37,622 nt of DNA from a virus (IMGVR_UViG_3300034355_000249:1-37622), one strand, 5' to 3'; shown: positions 29,071 through 35,878, numbered from the stretch's first letter. The notes: generated by a model not told the origin, from the letters alone. Numbers and translations: made by a program.

Positions 29071-30342
29071 TTAAGCCATCCAAGACCCAGCGCCTTGGTC
29101 AAGGCTTCGCTTGCGCTGGATATTATCATTTCGCATTGAGTCTATGGCGGTGGCCAGATATCTGAATGCGTCTGCGCCGTGACTATATTCATCATGTAAC
29201 GGGCCGGTCGGTTGATTAGTTGTAGCATTGATTGAGCGTCTATAACGCTTTAAGCACTCCTGTAATCGTGCTGTTTTCTCTTTGTCCATCCATACACGCG
29301 GGAATAATAACCTACTCAAGCGTATCCCATGCTCTACGTCACCAATCGGAATCACCTCAACAGACCATCCTAGCTGAGTCATAATCTCTGCGGCTGATCT
29401 ACCTGTACGATAGTCTTTGCTAACAGCATCATGCGGTAAGTATACCTTACCCCAGTTATAGGGACGCTGCTTCAGGGTGTTGCTGTACCAATCGAGCGTC
29501 TGATGCGTTTCCTCGATATAGTCAATGATGCGGGCCTCTGATCCAGACTTCTGCACCATGATAATAGTCATTGCGTCATTCCATCCCAAGTCAAACACGC
29601 AATGCGTTTTCAGGACTGGATCATGTGATACGCGTGTAATTCTGTGGTCATCAATTAGGGCTTGGAACTCATCAGCATAGATAGCCCCGTCAACGACTGT
29701 TTTAGGCTTACCTTCCCATATATTGTCATAGTCCTTGGGGTTATGAGCCTTACAGTGTAAACGCTCTTTGTCGAGGACCTCAGGGAACCAAGGATTATCT
29801 GACCAGTTGATTTTAAGCAGCAATGAATCGTCCGGTTTGTTGACGACAAACCGGACGTAAGTATCGTCAGTATCAAGGTCTGGATTCATTGATACCCAGA
29901 TTTCAGACTCAGGCTTACGAATGGTAGGGATTAAGATATCCCAAGACTTTTTGGAGACCGTTTGGGCTTCTTCGACCCAGCATCTATCGCAGCCTTCAAA
30001 TGACTTGATAGACTCAACAGTGTGGGTTGCTAGGCCAGCAAATGAGAAGGTTGTCCCGTTCAACCCTCGTATTTCAGACTCAGTAACAGTATAGAAGTAA
30101 CCAAGCTCTAATGCTTGTATCTGATCAACTAAGAGCGTGTGAACGGATTGCTTAATCGATTTCTGTACCTCACGTGCACAGAGGACGCGCATTGTATGCT
30201 CTGCGCCTTGGATCAGCAAAGCACGTGCAAAAGCCCAGGACTTGCCTGAGCCTCGCCCACCATAAGCTATTTTGTACCTGTAAGGGTCGAAGACACCTTT
30301 TAGCTTGGGTGGGAAGTTAACGACTGTTTCGAGCGCAGTCAC
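29071..30342 (-). CDS. Terminase large subunit (TerL)
   Basis: 423 residues, two-domain terminase. ATPase: Walker A GGRGSGKS at residues 28-35, Walker B CWVEEAQ at 121-127 with catalytic Glu124, and the coupling region SMNPD. Nuclease: THCVFDLGWNDAMTII carries the first metal-binding Asp, and HDEYSHGADAFRYL near the C-terminus the last. The organisation matches the PBSX/Terminase_3 group. The start is GTG at 30342, overlapping the methyltransferase stop as GTGA, with no clear ribosome site, so it is coupled to the gene before. Confidence 0.92.
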   Translation of the reverse strand: MTALETVVNFPPKLKGVFDPYRYKIAYGGRGSGKSWAFARALLIQGAEHTMRVLCAREVQKSIKQSVHTLLVDQIQALELGYFYTVTESEIRGLNGTTFSFAGLATHTVESIKSFEGCDRCWVEEAQTVSKKSWDILIPTIRKPESEIWVSMNPDLDTDDTYVRFVVNKPDDSLLLKINWSDNPWFPEVLDKERLHCKAHNPKDYDNIWEGKPKTVVDGAIYADEFQALIDDHRITRVSHDPVLKTHCVFDLGWNDAMTIIMVQKSGSEARIIDYIEETHQTLDWYSNTLKQRPYNWGKVYLPHDAVSKDYRTGRSAAEIMTQLGWSVEVIPIGDVEHGIRLSRLLFPRVWMDKEKTARLQECLKRYRRSINATTNQPTGPLHDEYSHGADAFRYLATAIDSMRNDNIQRKRSLDQGAGSWMA

Positions 30343-30869
30343 ACTTCATTGCCCCAAGCGTCCCAGCCTTCAAACCGATCCCTAGCAAACAGCTCTATTC
30401 TTGGTAAATCACCACTAACATCTACAATCATTCGCCTGAACATATCCGGTTTTTCAGAGTGTTTTAACCTCTTATGCTCGAACCATGAGGAATCAATGCG
30501 TTTTTGTGCAGTCAATGTTCCCCTTCGACAAAATAATAAATGCTCAGACGTTTGAACAAAAGTTCCGCCAATCCCAATCCCATGCCGTGGCTTGCACCAT
30601 GTCAGCAAACACGAAGGCTTAAACCCCCATGCCCTAGCGATATCATAAGTTTCAGGTATATACTTGTTTATTGTCCAAATATAGCAATGAGCATTGTCTT
30701 GGCTAATGTATTTAACCGGAATGCTTTTAATGTCTTCAATTGACATTGTTGGATATGGTAAAGGCTTGCTTGGACCATTGCTGTTCCAATCAGGACCACG
30801 CTGAACACGCCACGGAGGATCAGCATAAATAATGCTGTACTTCTTGGTTGGGAAGTTCTCAATCGCCAA
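30339..30869 (-). CDS. MT-A70 family DNA adenine methyltransferase
   Basis: 176 residues, complete. YSIIYADPPWRV at 11-22 contains the DPPW catalytic tetrad (17-20); TMSIEDIKSIPV, HCYIWTINKYIPE, AWGFKPSCLLTWCKPRHGIGIGGTFVQTSEHLLFCRRG and the C-terminal PRIELFARDRFEGWDAWGNE are the usual MT-A70 blocks, including the SAM-binding end. It should make N6-methyladenine, likely on phage DNA. The start is TTG 30869 with AAGGTG upstream. It overlaps both terminase genes, an unusual place for a methyltransferase. Confidence 0.9.
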   Translation of the reverse strand: MAIENFPTKKYSIIYADPPWRVQRGPDWNSNGPSKPLPYPTMSIEDIKSIPVKYISQDNAHCYIWTINKYIPETYDIARAWGFKPSCLLTWCKPRHGIGIGGTFVQTSEHLLFCRRGTLTAQKRIDSSWFEHKRLKHSEKPDMFRRMIVDVSGDLPRIELFARDRFEGWDAWGNEV

Positions 30870-31260
30870 ACTTCACCTTGAGCGCGTGTTGAACTGGGCC
30901 ACCATCTGCGCCAGTGATCTGTTTCTTCTCTACATAAATACCGGATGCTTTGCCTCGTAATTCTTCCGCTTTAATAGCCGCTGCCACTTGCCCGTTGTCT
31001 AAAGCTATCTGAGCAAGCTCTTTTAGTCGCTCCATGTGCGATTCTAGCGTAATCATAGCTTTCTCCGCTATCGGTTTCCTCAAGTCATTAACCCTTGTGC
31101 GAACATGGGGCCTTGCCATGATCTTAGAAGCCTCTTGATTGACCGTCTCAGGCTTTGTTGTTGGCCTTACTTTAACAGCGACTCGATAGGCATCAGAATA
31201 GTTCATTCCTGACGCAACGGCCACAGCAAACGCTTCTTCTTTAGGTGTAAGTGAATTCAA
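30859..31260 (-). CDS. Terminase small subunit (TerS)
   Basis: 133 residues, Terminase_2 family. The N-terminal helix-turn-helix is visible: LTPKEEAFAVAVASGMNYSDAYRVA, then NQEASKIMARPHVRTRVNDLR, followed by an oligomerising helix (KAMITLESHMERLKELAQIALDNGQVAAAIKAEELRGKASGIY). It recognises the packaging start and recruits TerL. Start codon is TTG 31260 with AAGGA 7 bases upstream; no ATG alternative exists near. It overlaps the preceding 26-codon ORF and the methyltransferase gene. Confidence 0.88.
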   Translation of the reverse strand: MNSLTPKEEAFAVAVASGMNYSDAYRVAVKVRPTTKPETVNQEASKIMARPHVRTRVNDLRKPIAEKAMITLESHMERLKELAQIALDNGQVAAAIKAEELRGKASGIYVEKKQITGADGGPVQHALKVKFGD

Positions 31261-31321
31261 TGCCGTATCCTTGCATGGCTTTTTCTAATTTGCCAAGCGC
31301 ATAAACGTAATAATTATTCAT
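31241..31321 (-). CDS. 26-codon micro-ORF before TerS
   Basis: ATG 31321 with AGAGGA 6 bases upstream; reads MNNYYVYALGKLEKAMQGYG and six more codons to TAA. It overlaps the zinc-finger micro-gene stop and the TerS start by 20 bases, so its main effect could be to couple TerS translation. Too short to assign a family. Confidence 0.4.
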   Translation of the reverse strand: MNNYYVYALGKLEKAMQGYGIEFTYT

Positions 31322-31484
31322 CCTCAGTCCTCTCTAACCATTGATCGCAACTATGATCAGCAGATACCTCAATTGGTTCTTGAAAGTGATCCAGTGCGCA
31401 GTTTCCTAAACGATACTCAGTCCTAATAATGTCATAAAACTCGCAATACTCGCAAGTCTTATGGATTATGTGTCTTTGTTCCAC
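31314..31484 (-). CDS. Zinc-finger-like micro-protein
   Basis: 56 residues from GTG 31484 (GAGG 6 bases upstream) to TAA 31316-31314. Cysteines: CEYC at residues 11-14, Cys29 in GNCALDHF, Cys46 in DHSCDQWLE. This CxxC...C...C-D-x-W layout recurs in small phage proteins that end with an aromatic-acidic tail, probably one zinc site. It overlaps the DUF3310 gene by 26 bases. Function unknown. Confidence 0.6.
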   Translation of the reverse strand: MEQRHIIHKTCEYCEFYDIIRTEYRLGNCALDHFQEPIEVSADHSCDQWLERTEDE

Positions 31485-31680
31485 ATTGAACCTCTATATA
31501 CTTTTCCAGCACATGCTGCGCTTTGAGTAAATCATCAATGCCTCCTTTGTGTCGCCAACGGGTAATGTACTTTACTATTGTACCCTGAAACCAATCCAGC
31601 TCATTGGCTGCAATAAAATCCCACACTTGGATTGGGGTTTGGTAATGGCTACCAGCAATCTGTTTATCGTTCGCGCTCAT
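31459..31680 (-). CDS. DUF3310 protein
   Basis: 73 residues. The core SHYQTPIQVWDFIAANELDWFQGTIVKYITRWRHKGGIDDLLKAQHVLEKYIE fits the DUF3310 phage family almost throughout (HYQ at the start, KYI.R...K.GI.DL.KA). Family members are often fused to or beside nucleotide-metabolism enzymes and may bind nucleotides, but the activity is not established. Here a ThyX-like gene lies directly upstream and MazG is in the same cluster. Confidence 0.85.
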   Translation of the reverse strand: MSANDKQIAGSHYQTPIQVWDFIAANELDWFQGTIVKYITRWRHKGGIDDLLKAQHVLEKYIEVQCGTKTHNP

Positions 31681-32208
31681 TTATTTCCCGTAGGCCTTCA
31701 TAACCTTTGCGAGTCCCGGCTTACACTCTTTCAGCTCAGGACATATCCCATTGCGATACACACAGGCTGGAACCATGTGATCTGATAAGGCTGGATCAAC
31801 CTTCTTCATCGCTTTTTTTAGCTTCATCCACACTGAGACAGTTTCAGGAGCAGAAGCATAACACAATCGCTTTAGGCTCATGTTTATCGCTGCCTGAGCA
31901 TTGATAAATAGCCCATGATTGACGGGTGTATATCGAGTTTCCTCGCCATTGCCTCCACGATCCTTCCTGTTTGATTCTACAAAGTGGCTCACGCCGACAT
32001 TATGCCTCACCAAGTGTACACTAACCAGTGTATAGATGTTCTGCAATTCGATCCAGAATGTTTGCGTCCTTGCGGGACTATGTTCGCACCTGTAAATCTT
32101 CTCCAGCGTCATCTCGCTAGGGTTCATACCGGGCTTGCGTGTCATATCGCAAGCTCTGCGCATGATCCGCTCATCGACTAGCTTTTCTATATGGATAGTT
32201 GTTTTCAT
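31681..32208 (-). CDS. Divergent ThyX-like flavin-dependent thymidylate synthase
   Basis: 175 residues. VSVHLVRHNVGVSHFVESNRKDR (62-84) aligns with the ThyX RHRxxSxNExSxRY signature with changes, and the downstream block NHGLFINAQAAINMSLKRLCYASAPETVSVWMKLKKAM plus DHMVPACVYRNGICPELKEC is shared with short phage ThyX-like proteins I recall. The missing Asn-Glu-x-Ser part makes normal dTMP synthesis uncertain; it could act on another pyrimidine. The start overlaps the previous stop (ATGA) with GAGGA touching the ATG, so it relies on coupling. No ThyA gene was seen in the window. Confidence 0.6.
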   Translation of the reverse strand: MKTTIHIEKLVDERIMRRACDMTRKPGMNPSEMTLEKIYRCEHSPARTQTFWIELQNIYTLVSVHLVRHNVGVSHFVESNRKDRGGNGEETRYTPVNHGLFINAQAAINMSLKRLCYASAPETVSVWMKLKKAMKKVDPALSDHMVPACVYRNGICPELKECKPGLAKVMKAYGK

Positions 32209-32498
32209 TCCTCTTCCAGCACTTGTAACGCGGCTCTAATCTGCACTCCTACTCGATCTAGCTCAGGAGTCCAGCCATCACTTCCAAAGTCTGACTTAAC
32301 CAATATCTTCAGCGGCTCAATCAACCCGTCAACAATATCCGCGCGCATATAAGGAATATCGCAAGAACTCTCAGTAGCAAACCAGCCACCCATATCGCTG
32401 ATCCAGACTTTCTTGGGCGTTGAGCCAGCATTAAGCTTGTCAGCAAACTCCTTGCACCGAGCGTTAAACTCGGCTTTTGTTAGTAGTCTGTTGCTCAT
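32205..32498 (-). CDS. Hypothetical protein
   Basis: 97 residues, mixed alpha/beta, no family recognised. Notable phrases are KKVWISDMGGWFATESSCDIPYMRADIVDGLIEPLKIL and an acidic helical end (QIRAALQVLEEE). It overlaps both neighbours by 4 bases (ATGA on each side), so it belongs to the same translation-coupled chain as ThyX and MazG. A nucleotide-metabolism partner is possible only by position. Confidence 0.65.
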   Translation of the reverse strand: MSNRLLTKAEFNARCKEFADKLNAGSTPKKVWISDMGGWFATESSCDIPYMRADIVDGLIEPLKILVKSDFGSDGWTPELDRVGVQIRAALQVLEEE

Positions 32499-32899
32499 TC
32501 TTCGTCCCCCATCTTTTTAAGCCCTTGTACAATGTGCAGAGCCAGTGTAATCAGGTCGTCAATAGACTGTTTTTTGTCAGCCGAAAATTCATGTGTGGAC
32601 TCAATAGACTGTAACGTATCACACCCAGAGCAAGAACCATAATCGACTCTGACGTAGTAATAGTTAGATGGTTGATAGCCTTTCTCTGCGACCACATAGA
32701 CCAATGTACCTTGGTAATCCCCATCATCTATTTCATGTATGCGCTCCGGGTCAATATCATGGGTGGTGTATTCTTTAGCTGTGATGATCTCCACCACCGC
32801 CTTAACAATATCCTTATATTCATGGGGGAAATCTGCTTCAAACTTAGCCCGAAGCACATCCTTGTTCTGCATAAACCGATCTACAAAATCTTTAATCAT
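32495..32899 (-). CDS. Hypothetical protein
   Basis: 134 residues. N-terminal helix (DFVDRFMQNKDVLRAKFEADFPHEYKDIVKAVVEIIT), a central beta domain (YQGTLVYVVAEKGYQPSNYYYVRVDYGSCSGCDTLQSI) containing a single CxxC, and a helical end. The YYYVRVDYGSCSGCDTLQ stretch reminds me of small proteins found in many phages, with no known function. AAGGAGGAAAGCAA before ATG 32899 is a strong ribosome site. Overlaps the MazG-like gene by 4 bases. Confidence 0.65.
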   Translation of the reverse strand: MIKDFVDRFMQNKDVLRAKFEADFPHEYKDIVKAVVEIITAKEYTTHDIDPERIHEIDDGDYQGTLVYVVAEKGYQPSNYYYVRVDYGSCSGCDTLQSIESTHEFSADKKQSIDDLITLALHIVQGLKKMGDEE

Positions 32900-33231
32900 T
32901 TGCTTTCCTCCTTCACAAAGATACCATCGCTGGTTAAGTATCCCTTTCTATCCTTGATCATCTCATAAGCATCATCTAAACAACTTCGCAAGTCTGTCCC
33001 CAATAAATCAGCGCCTATTATCAATGTGACAAGGATATCGCCATAGGCATCTCTCGCTTCATCTTGAAACCACTCCCGATCTACACTGCACTGATTTAGC
33101 GCAGTAAGCAACTCGCTTACTTCCTCAAGCGTCTTTATAGCCTGAGCCAGCGGGTTACTGTTAGGGATGATCTTTCTCGCCTCTGCCCATCGGAGGACCT
33201 TTAATTCTAATGTCTGAAATGATTCGCTCAC
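32896..33231 (-). CDS. MazG-like nucleotide pyrophosphohydrolase
   Basis: 111 residues from GTG 33231, which overlaps the previous stop (GTGA) and has GGAG 5 bases upstream; the longer in-frame start at 33279 would lie inside the previous gene. All-alpha NTP pyrophosphohydrolase pattern: KTLEEVSELLTALN supplies the ExxE and DEARDAYGDILVTLIIGADLLG the ExxD metal site. The family hydrolyses (d)NTPs to monophosphates; phage copies may lower ppGpp or clean the nucleotide pool. The single domain length fits. Confidence 0.8.
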   Translation of the reverse strand: MSESFQTLELKVLRWAEARKIIPNSNPLAQAIKTLEEVSELLTALNQCSVDREWFQDEARDAYGDILVTLIIGADLLGTDLRSCLDDAYEMIKDRKGYLTSDGIFVKEESK

Positions 33232-33509
33232 TGTTGCTCCCCCGTTGCTTTCTTGATTGCGGCGCGGGCTTTTGCCCATGCTTCTCTGTCTTCTTCGTCA
33301 TCAGCAACATCTGGGTAAGTTTCATTGAACACACTCAACATAAACTCAAGTGCCTCCAATAAATCCGGCGCGGCGGCTATCAATCTGGCGTTTGCTGGAT
33401 TGACACAATCCGCAATCATAAAGTTGGAAAGGCCGTATCCAGACCGAATTTCCGCCCATAAATCATGCGCTTTCTCAACCCTCCAAGACCCCGGCGTGTG
33501 CTCGCTCAT
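33228..33509 (-). CDS. Conserved small phage protein (HTPGxW family)
   Basis: 93 residues. HTPGSWRVEKA at the start and NARLIAAAPDLLEALEFML in the middle are the signature of a very common phage protein of unknown function. The C-terminus (DDEEDREAWAKARAAIKKATG) is helical. ATGA-type overlap with both neighbours. No biochemical role is established to my knowledge. Confidence 0.8.
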   Translation of the reverse strand: MSEHTPGSWRVEKAHDLWAEIRSGYGLSNFMIADCVNPANARLIAAAPDLLEALEFMLSVFNETYPDVADDEEDREAWAKARAAIKKATGEQQ

Positions 33510-33706
33510 TGCTTTCTCCTTCCTCGCTTTCTCCTTCCGCTAAGCGCCAAAGTATATTCTTCTTTGCTATATTCTTGGCCATTCAAATACCAGCGACGAG
33601 TACCATCAAGGCATTCAACAGCAGGACCATCCTGTCTATGTAGTTTGAGATTGTAATACCAATAACGATCACCATTATCATTAACGGTCACTCTATATGA
33701 GATCAT
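33506..33706 (-). CDS. Small beta-rich protein with W-Y-L-N-G repeats
   Basis: 66 residues from ATG 33706, chosen because AAGG is 7 bases upstream and this start clears the micro-gene before it; ATG 33736 would add ten residues. The repeats NGDRYWYYNLKLHRQDGPAVE and DGTRRWYLNGQEYSKEE belong to the phage/giant-virus 'hyphen-DGPA' type repeats with MORN-like style. The end is very basic (GRRKRGRRKQ). Role unknown. Confidence 0.7.
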   Translation of the reverse strand: MISYRVTVNDNGDRYWYYNLKLHRQDGPAVECLDGTRRWYLNGQEYSKEEYTLALSGRRKRGRRKQ

Positions 33707-33716
33707 TTTAACGCCT

Positions 33717-33833
33717 TTATCTATTGTTATCGTCATCAGTTGCTTTCATTATCAACAGCATTGCAAATGCAATCAATACTGCGATAATAGTCAGCGATAT
33801 AAATAGCTGCTCTCCGCTTATTGAGTCTTCCAT
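33717..33833 (-). CDS. 38-residue single-span membrane protein
   Basis: ATG 33833 to TAA 33719-33717. MEDSISGEQLF is followed by a hydrophobic span (ISLTIIAVLIAFAMLLIM) and an Asp-rich tail. AAGGA touches the ATG, so the ribosome site spacing is poor and initiation would depend on coupling to the upstream gene, which it overlaps by 16 bases. The clear membrane span with charged ends argues for a true micro-gene. Confidence 0.5.
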   Translation of the reverse strand: MEDSISGEQLFISLTIIAVLIAFAMLLIMKATDDDNNR

Positions 33834-34009
33834 TCCTTGATTACACCTATTGTTTGTCTGATCTTCATCAGTGCCATGTCCGGCATCTCATTATCTATTG
33901 ACTGTGCAATGTGATGCACTTGGTCAATTAAGTAATTACGCTGTTTGAGCGTATCAGCGTTATCTTGAATAGATTCATCGTTATTCCACCACTGATCGAA
34001 GTTAGCCAT
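33818..34009 (-). CDS. Hypothetical small protein
   Basis: 63 residues, helical, acidic at the start (FDQWWNNDESIQDN) and amphipathic later (LIDQVHHIAQSIDNEMPDMALMKIRQTIGVIKEW). GGAGG is 5 bases upstream of ATG 34009. No family recognised. Overlaps the genes on both sides. Confidence 0.6.
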   Translation of the reverse strand: MANFDQWWNNDESIQDNADTLKQRNYLIDQVHHIAQSIDNEMPDMALMKIRQTIGVIKEWKTQ

Positions 34010-34241
34010 TATTCCTCCCCGCTTTCCCCTGCATCATTGCCATCGCTTCCATCCATGCTGCGTAGGCTTCACCCGCGTCTGTGATGCGCTGACCTAGGAA
34101 TACCAGTCCATCTTTGTCCAGCCTCATGATTTCTTCGTTTTGTGGCTGGAATATGACGAAACTGTGGGGTGCTATATCGGCGCTGGAGAGCATGCCCGCA
34201 GGCAGGTCTCCAGCGTTCACGATCACTTTAGTGTCAGTCAT
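34002..34241 (-). CDS. Hypothetical small protein
   Basis: 79 residues from ATG 34241 (AGGAG 6 bases upstream); the in-frame start at 34271 has no site. It reads as a small beta domain: DTKVIVNAGDLPAGML, HSFVIFQPQNEEIMRLDKDGLVFLGQRITDAGEAYAAW, ending in a helix. The LDKDGLVFLGQRITD phrase is one I associate with small phage proteins in replication clusters. Function unknown. Confidence 0.65.
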   Translation of the reverse strand: MTDTKVIVNAGDLPAGMLSSADIAPHSFVIFQPQNEEIMRLDKDGLVFLGQRITDAGEAYAAWMEAMAMMQGKAGRNNG

Positions 34242-34307
34242 TGCTTTCTCCTGTAATTGGGTGCCGCCCACTGAGTACCAATCAGTGACGGCGCGATGGT
34301 TTCCAGA

Positions 34308-34446
34308 TCATGTCGTGTCGGGTAAAGCCCCTAGCTGGTGCGACTTAATCCGGCGGGCCATGTAACCCGCCGCAGCAATCTCTGCGGGGAGAGCCGTTAC
34401 AGTACCTAACGACAAAGGGCAGTCATCACAAGGCCTTCTCAGTCAT
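34308..34446 (-). pseudogene. Frameshifted CxxC micro-gene
   Basis: From ATG 34446 the frame gives MTEKAL and stops. Removing one G of the GG at the fourth/fifth codon would read MTEKPCDDCPLSLGTVTALP and on to TGA 34310-34308, 45 residues in all. The open frame of 41 codons has a CxxC near its start and no usable start codon of its own except TTG. The total of 139 bases is one more than 46 codons. A real decay, a sequencing error or a noncanonical start would each explain it. Confidence 0.35.
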
Positions 34447-34458
34447 TGACTCATGACA

Positions 34459-34632
34459 TCAGCCGATTAACGCCTCGGCGCGGCCAGATACCGTCTGGCG
34501 CGGGGTTAGTTGGTCCCAGGTAGATTTTTGATCGACTCCCACCCAAGGATGTAAGTAGATACCGGGGACCATTGTATGTCGGGTGACAGTACGGCTCGTT
34601 TTGTTAAACCCTATGGATTTAAGACCGCCCAT
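34459..34632 (-). CDS. 57-residue hypothetical protein
   Basis: ATG 34632 shares a base with the previous stop (TGATG) and the frame runs to TGA 34461-34459. The sequence (MGGLKSIGFNKTSRTVTRHT..., then IYLHPWVGVDQKSTWDQLTP) is basic in the first half. No family recognised. The coupling to the zinc-binding gene is the main support. A ladder of very short ATG frames follows its stop (34459-34415). Confidence 0.45.
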   Translation of the reverse strand: MGGLKSIGFNKTSRTVTRHTMVPGIYLHPWVGVDQKSTWDQLTPRQTVSGRAEALIG

Positions 34633-34859
34633 CACCCATAAACTCTGGTTGTCGTTTTACCCCTGCAACCACAGGATTTACTGCGTCGACTGCACAAGTT
34701 CTGCAGTAGAACGGAGCGTATTGTACCACAATCGCATCGGACTACAACAGCCCTTGCCTGGACCGGCCTACCTTTTTTTATGTAGTCCACAGGCTCAGAC
34801 TCTCCGATCACGGTCCAATGTGTATACACCTTACCCTCCACGTCTAGCCGCTTACCCAT
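34632..34859 (-). CDS. CxC...SCGC zinc-binding protein (AP2/HNH-associated type)
   Basis: 75 residues from ATG 34859 (GGAG 5 bases upstream); longer in-frame starts overlap the previous gene fully. VRCDCGTIRSVLLQNLCSRRSKSCGCRGK fits the zinc-binding module (CDCG...L..G.S.SCGC) often found at the N-terminus of AP2- or HNH-type phage proteins; here it stands alone with a short beta segment (VYTHWTVIGESEPV). DNA binding is likely from the family. It is the second zinc-type small protein of this cluster. Confidence 0.7.
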   Translation of the reverse strand: MGKRLDVEGKVYTHWTVIGESEPVDYIKKGRPVQARAVVVRCDCGTIRSVLLQNLCSRRSKSCGCRGKTTTRVYG

Positions 34860-35049
34860 GCAATCTCCGCTCCCTGTCCTTGGGATGATGGGACGGTAGG
34901 GGACACCACCAAACCCACTGGCTATCTGGATACCAGACTCCGATAGTAGCAGCACCTAGATCAGTCTTCCATAGGCATTTAGCGTTCTTAGGGAAGGGGC
35001 CGTCCTCTACGTGTCGCCAGTAGGGTTTATACTCAGATACGTGCGTCAT
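34852..35049 (-). CDS. Hypothetical Trp-rich small protein
   Basis: 65 residues from ATG 35049, which overlaps the RusA stop (ATGA); ATG 35061 adds four residues. The sequence has six Trp (YWRHVEDGPFPKNAKCLW, GVWYPDSQWVWWCPLP), typical of a small beta protein of the 'DUF551-like' phage kind, but I am not certain of the family. It ends basic (HHPKDRERRLHG). Confidence 0.6.
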   Translation of the reverse strand: MTHVSEYKPYWRHVEDGPFPKNAKCLWKTDLGAATIGVWYPDSQWVWWCPLPSHHPKDRERRLHG

Positions 35050-35411
35050 TTCATCTTGCATACTGTCACTATTACTCCACCATCTTGAATCGGATCACCG
35101 TACTCGGCCACAATCAGCCTGATCTGTCTGTCAGTTTCAATGTACACGCCTTGGATAGAATCACCTATCACTTTGAGACAGTTGTCCAGGTCCATGCACA
35201 CCTTGCTAGCCAGCCCTTTAGTTGTCAGCTTAGGGAGTAGCTGTATTGTAAGACTGACTTCACCTGCGTACAAGTCCTGAGCTGGACCAGCCTCCTTAAC
35301 GATCTTCTTGAACGCGGTTGCTTCCTTGCTTGGGACGGTCCTACCTCTGAAAGTCCTCCAGTAGCGGTTTGTGGATGGTGGGTAGGGTAGGTGTAGCTGG
35401 ACTAGCTGCAT
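35046..35411 (-). CDS. RusA-like Holliday junction resolvase
   Basis: 121 residues from ATG 35411; the length equals typical RusA (120). Signatures: HLPYPPSTNRYWRTFRGRTVPSKEA at the N-terminus and DLDNCLKVIGDSIQGVYIETDRQI, which carries the DxDN...K...D catalytic/metal residues, then the end DGGVIVTV. It resolves branched DNA before packaging and would complement the Sak4-type recombination genes. No Shine-Dalgarno is visible upstream of 35411, and a GTG at 35453 in frame has none either. It is the first gene after the structured intergenic region. Confidence 0.9.
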   Translation of the reverse strand: MQLVQLHLPYPPSTNRYWRTFRGRTVPSKEATAFKKIVKEAGPAQDLYAGEVSLTIQLLPKLTTKGLASKVCMDLDNCLKVIGDSIQGVYIETDRQIRLIVAEYGDPIQDGGVIVTVCKMK

Positions 35412-35742
35412 TGTAGTTGACAGGTTGTGAGATGTGTGGTTAGAATAGCACACGGCTTGGGACTGACCCCTCAGCCAACATAGGCATACGGCGTAACGCT
35501 CGCACGCAGTCGGGAAACCTCTCTCCCGATCAAGAGGATCAGGATAGCTCTTTAATCGGCCTTAGCGCCATCATCCTGTACCCTGTAGCCCGTGAAGCTA
35601 CAAACCTGCTCCTTCGGGACACACGGGGTCGTATGGTCCTCGATATACGTTAAGGCAACGAATTAAATGTTTCAGTAGCATTGACTCCGCTTCACAGCGG
35701 CCAAGCGTGTTGCTCTTTTCTCAAAAGCCGCAAGGGGCGGGC

Positions 35743-35761
35743 TTATACACCTCTATACACA
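35743..35761 (+). promoter_or_regulatory. Tandem DnaA-box-like nonamers
   Basis: TTATACACC and CTATACACA, one base apart, each 8 of 9 to TTATNCACA, in the same orientation. They lie in the gene-free region beside the primase-helicase gene. Eight-of-nine matches are expected by chance now and then; the tandem arrangement raises the likelihood that they are functional. Confidence 0.4.
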
Positions 35762-35783
35762 GCGAGAGAGCAAGCGCGATACA

Positions 35784-35812
35784 TAGGACGATGCGACTAA
35801 AGCATCGTCCTA
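35784..35812. repeat. 11-bp perfect inverted repeat
   Basis: TAGGACGATGC (35784-35794), loop GACTAAA, GCATCGTCCTA (35802-35812). It is the strongest stem of the gene-free region and is not followed by a T run on either strand, so it is more likely a protein-binding or RNA-structural element than a terminator. Confidence 0.6.
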
Positions 35813-35878
35813 GATTTGGTCCATCGTGATCCGCTGGCGTAGCCCCAAGCGTAGCCAGCGGGTTAACAGTTATCCTCT

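Noticed and set aside
34272-34630. tRNA or riboswitch in the G/C-rich stretch with stems at 34351-34387 and 34481-34500
   Set aside because: No acceptor/T-loop pattern of a tRNA was found, and the stems fall within the frames of the two small genes called there.
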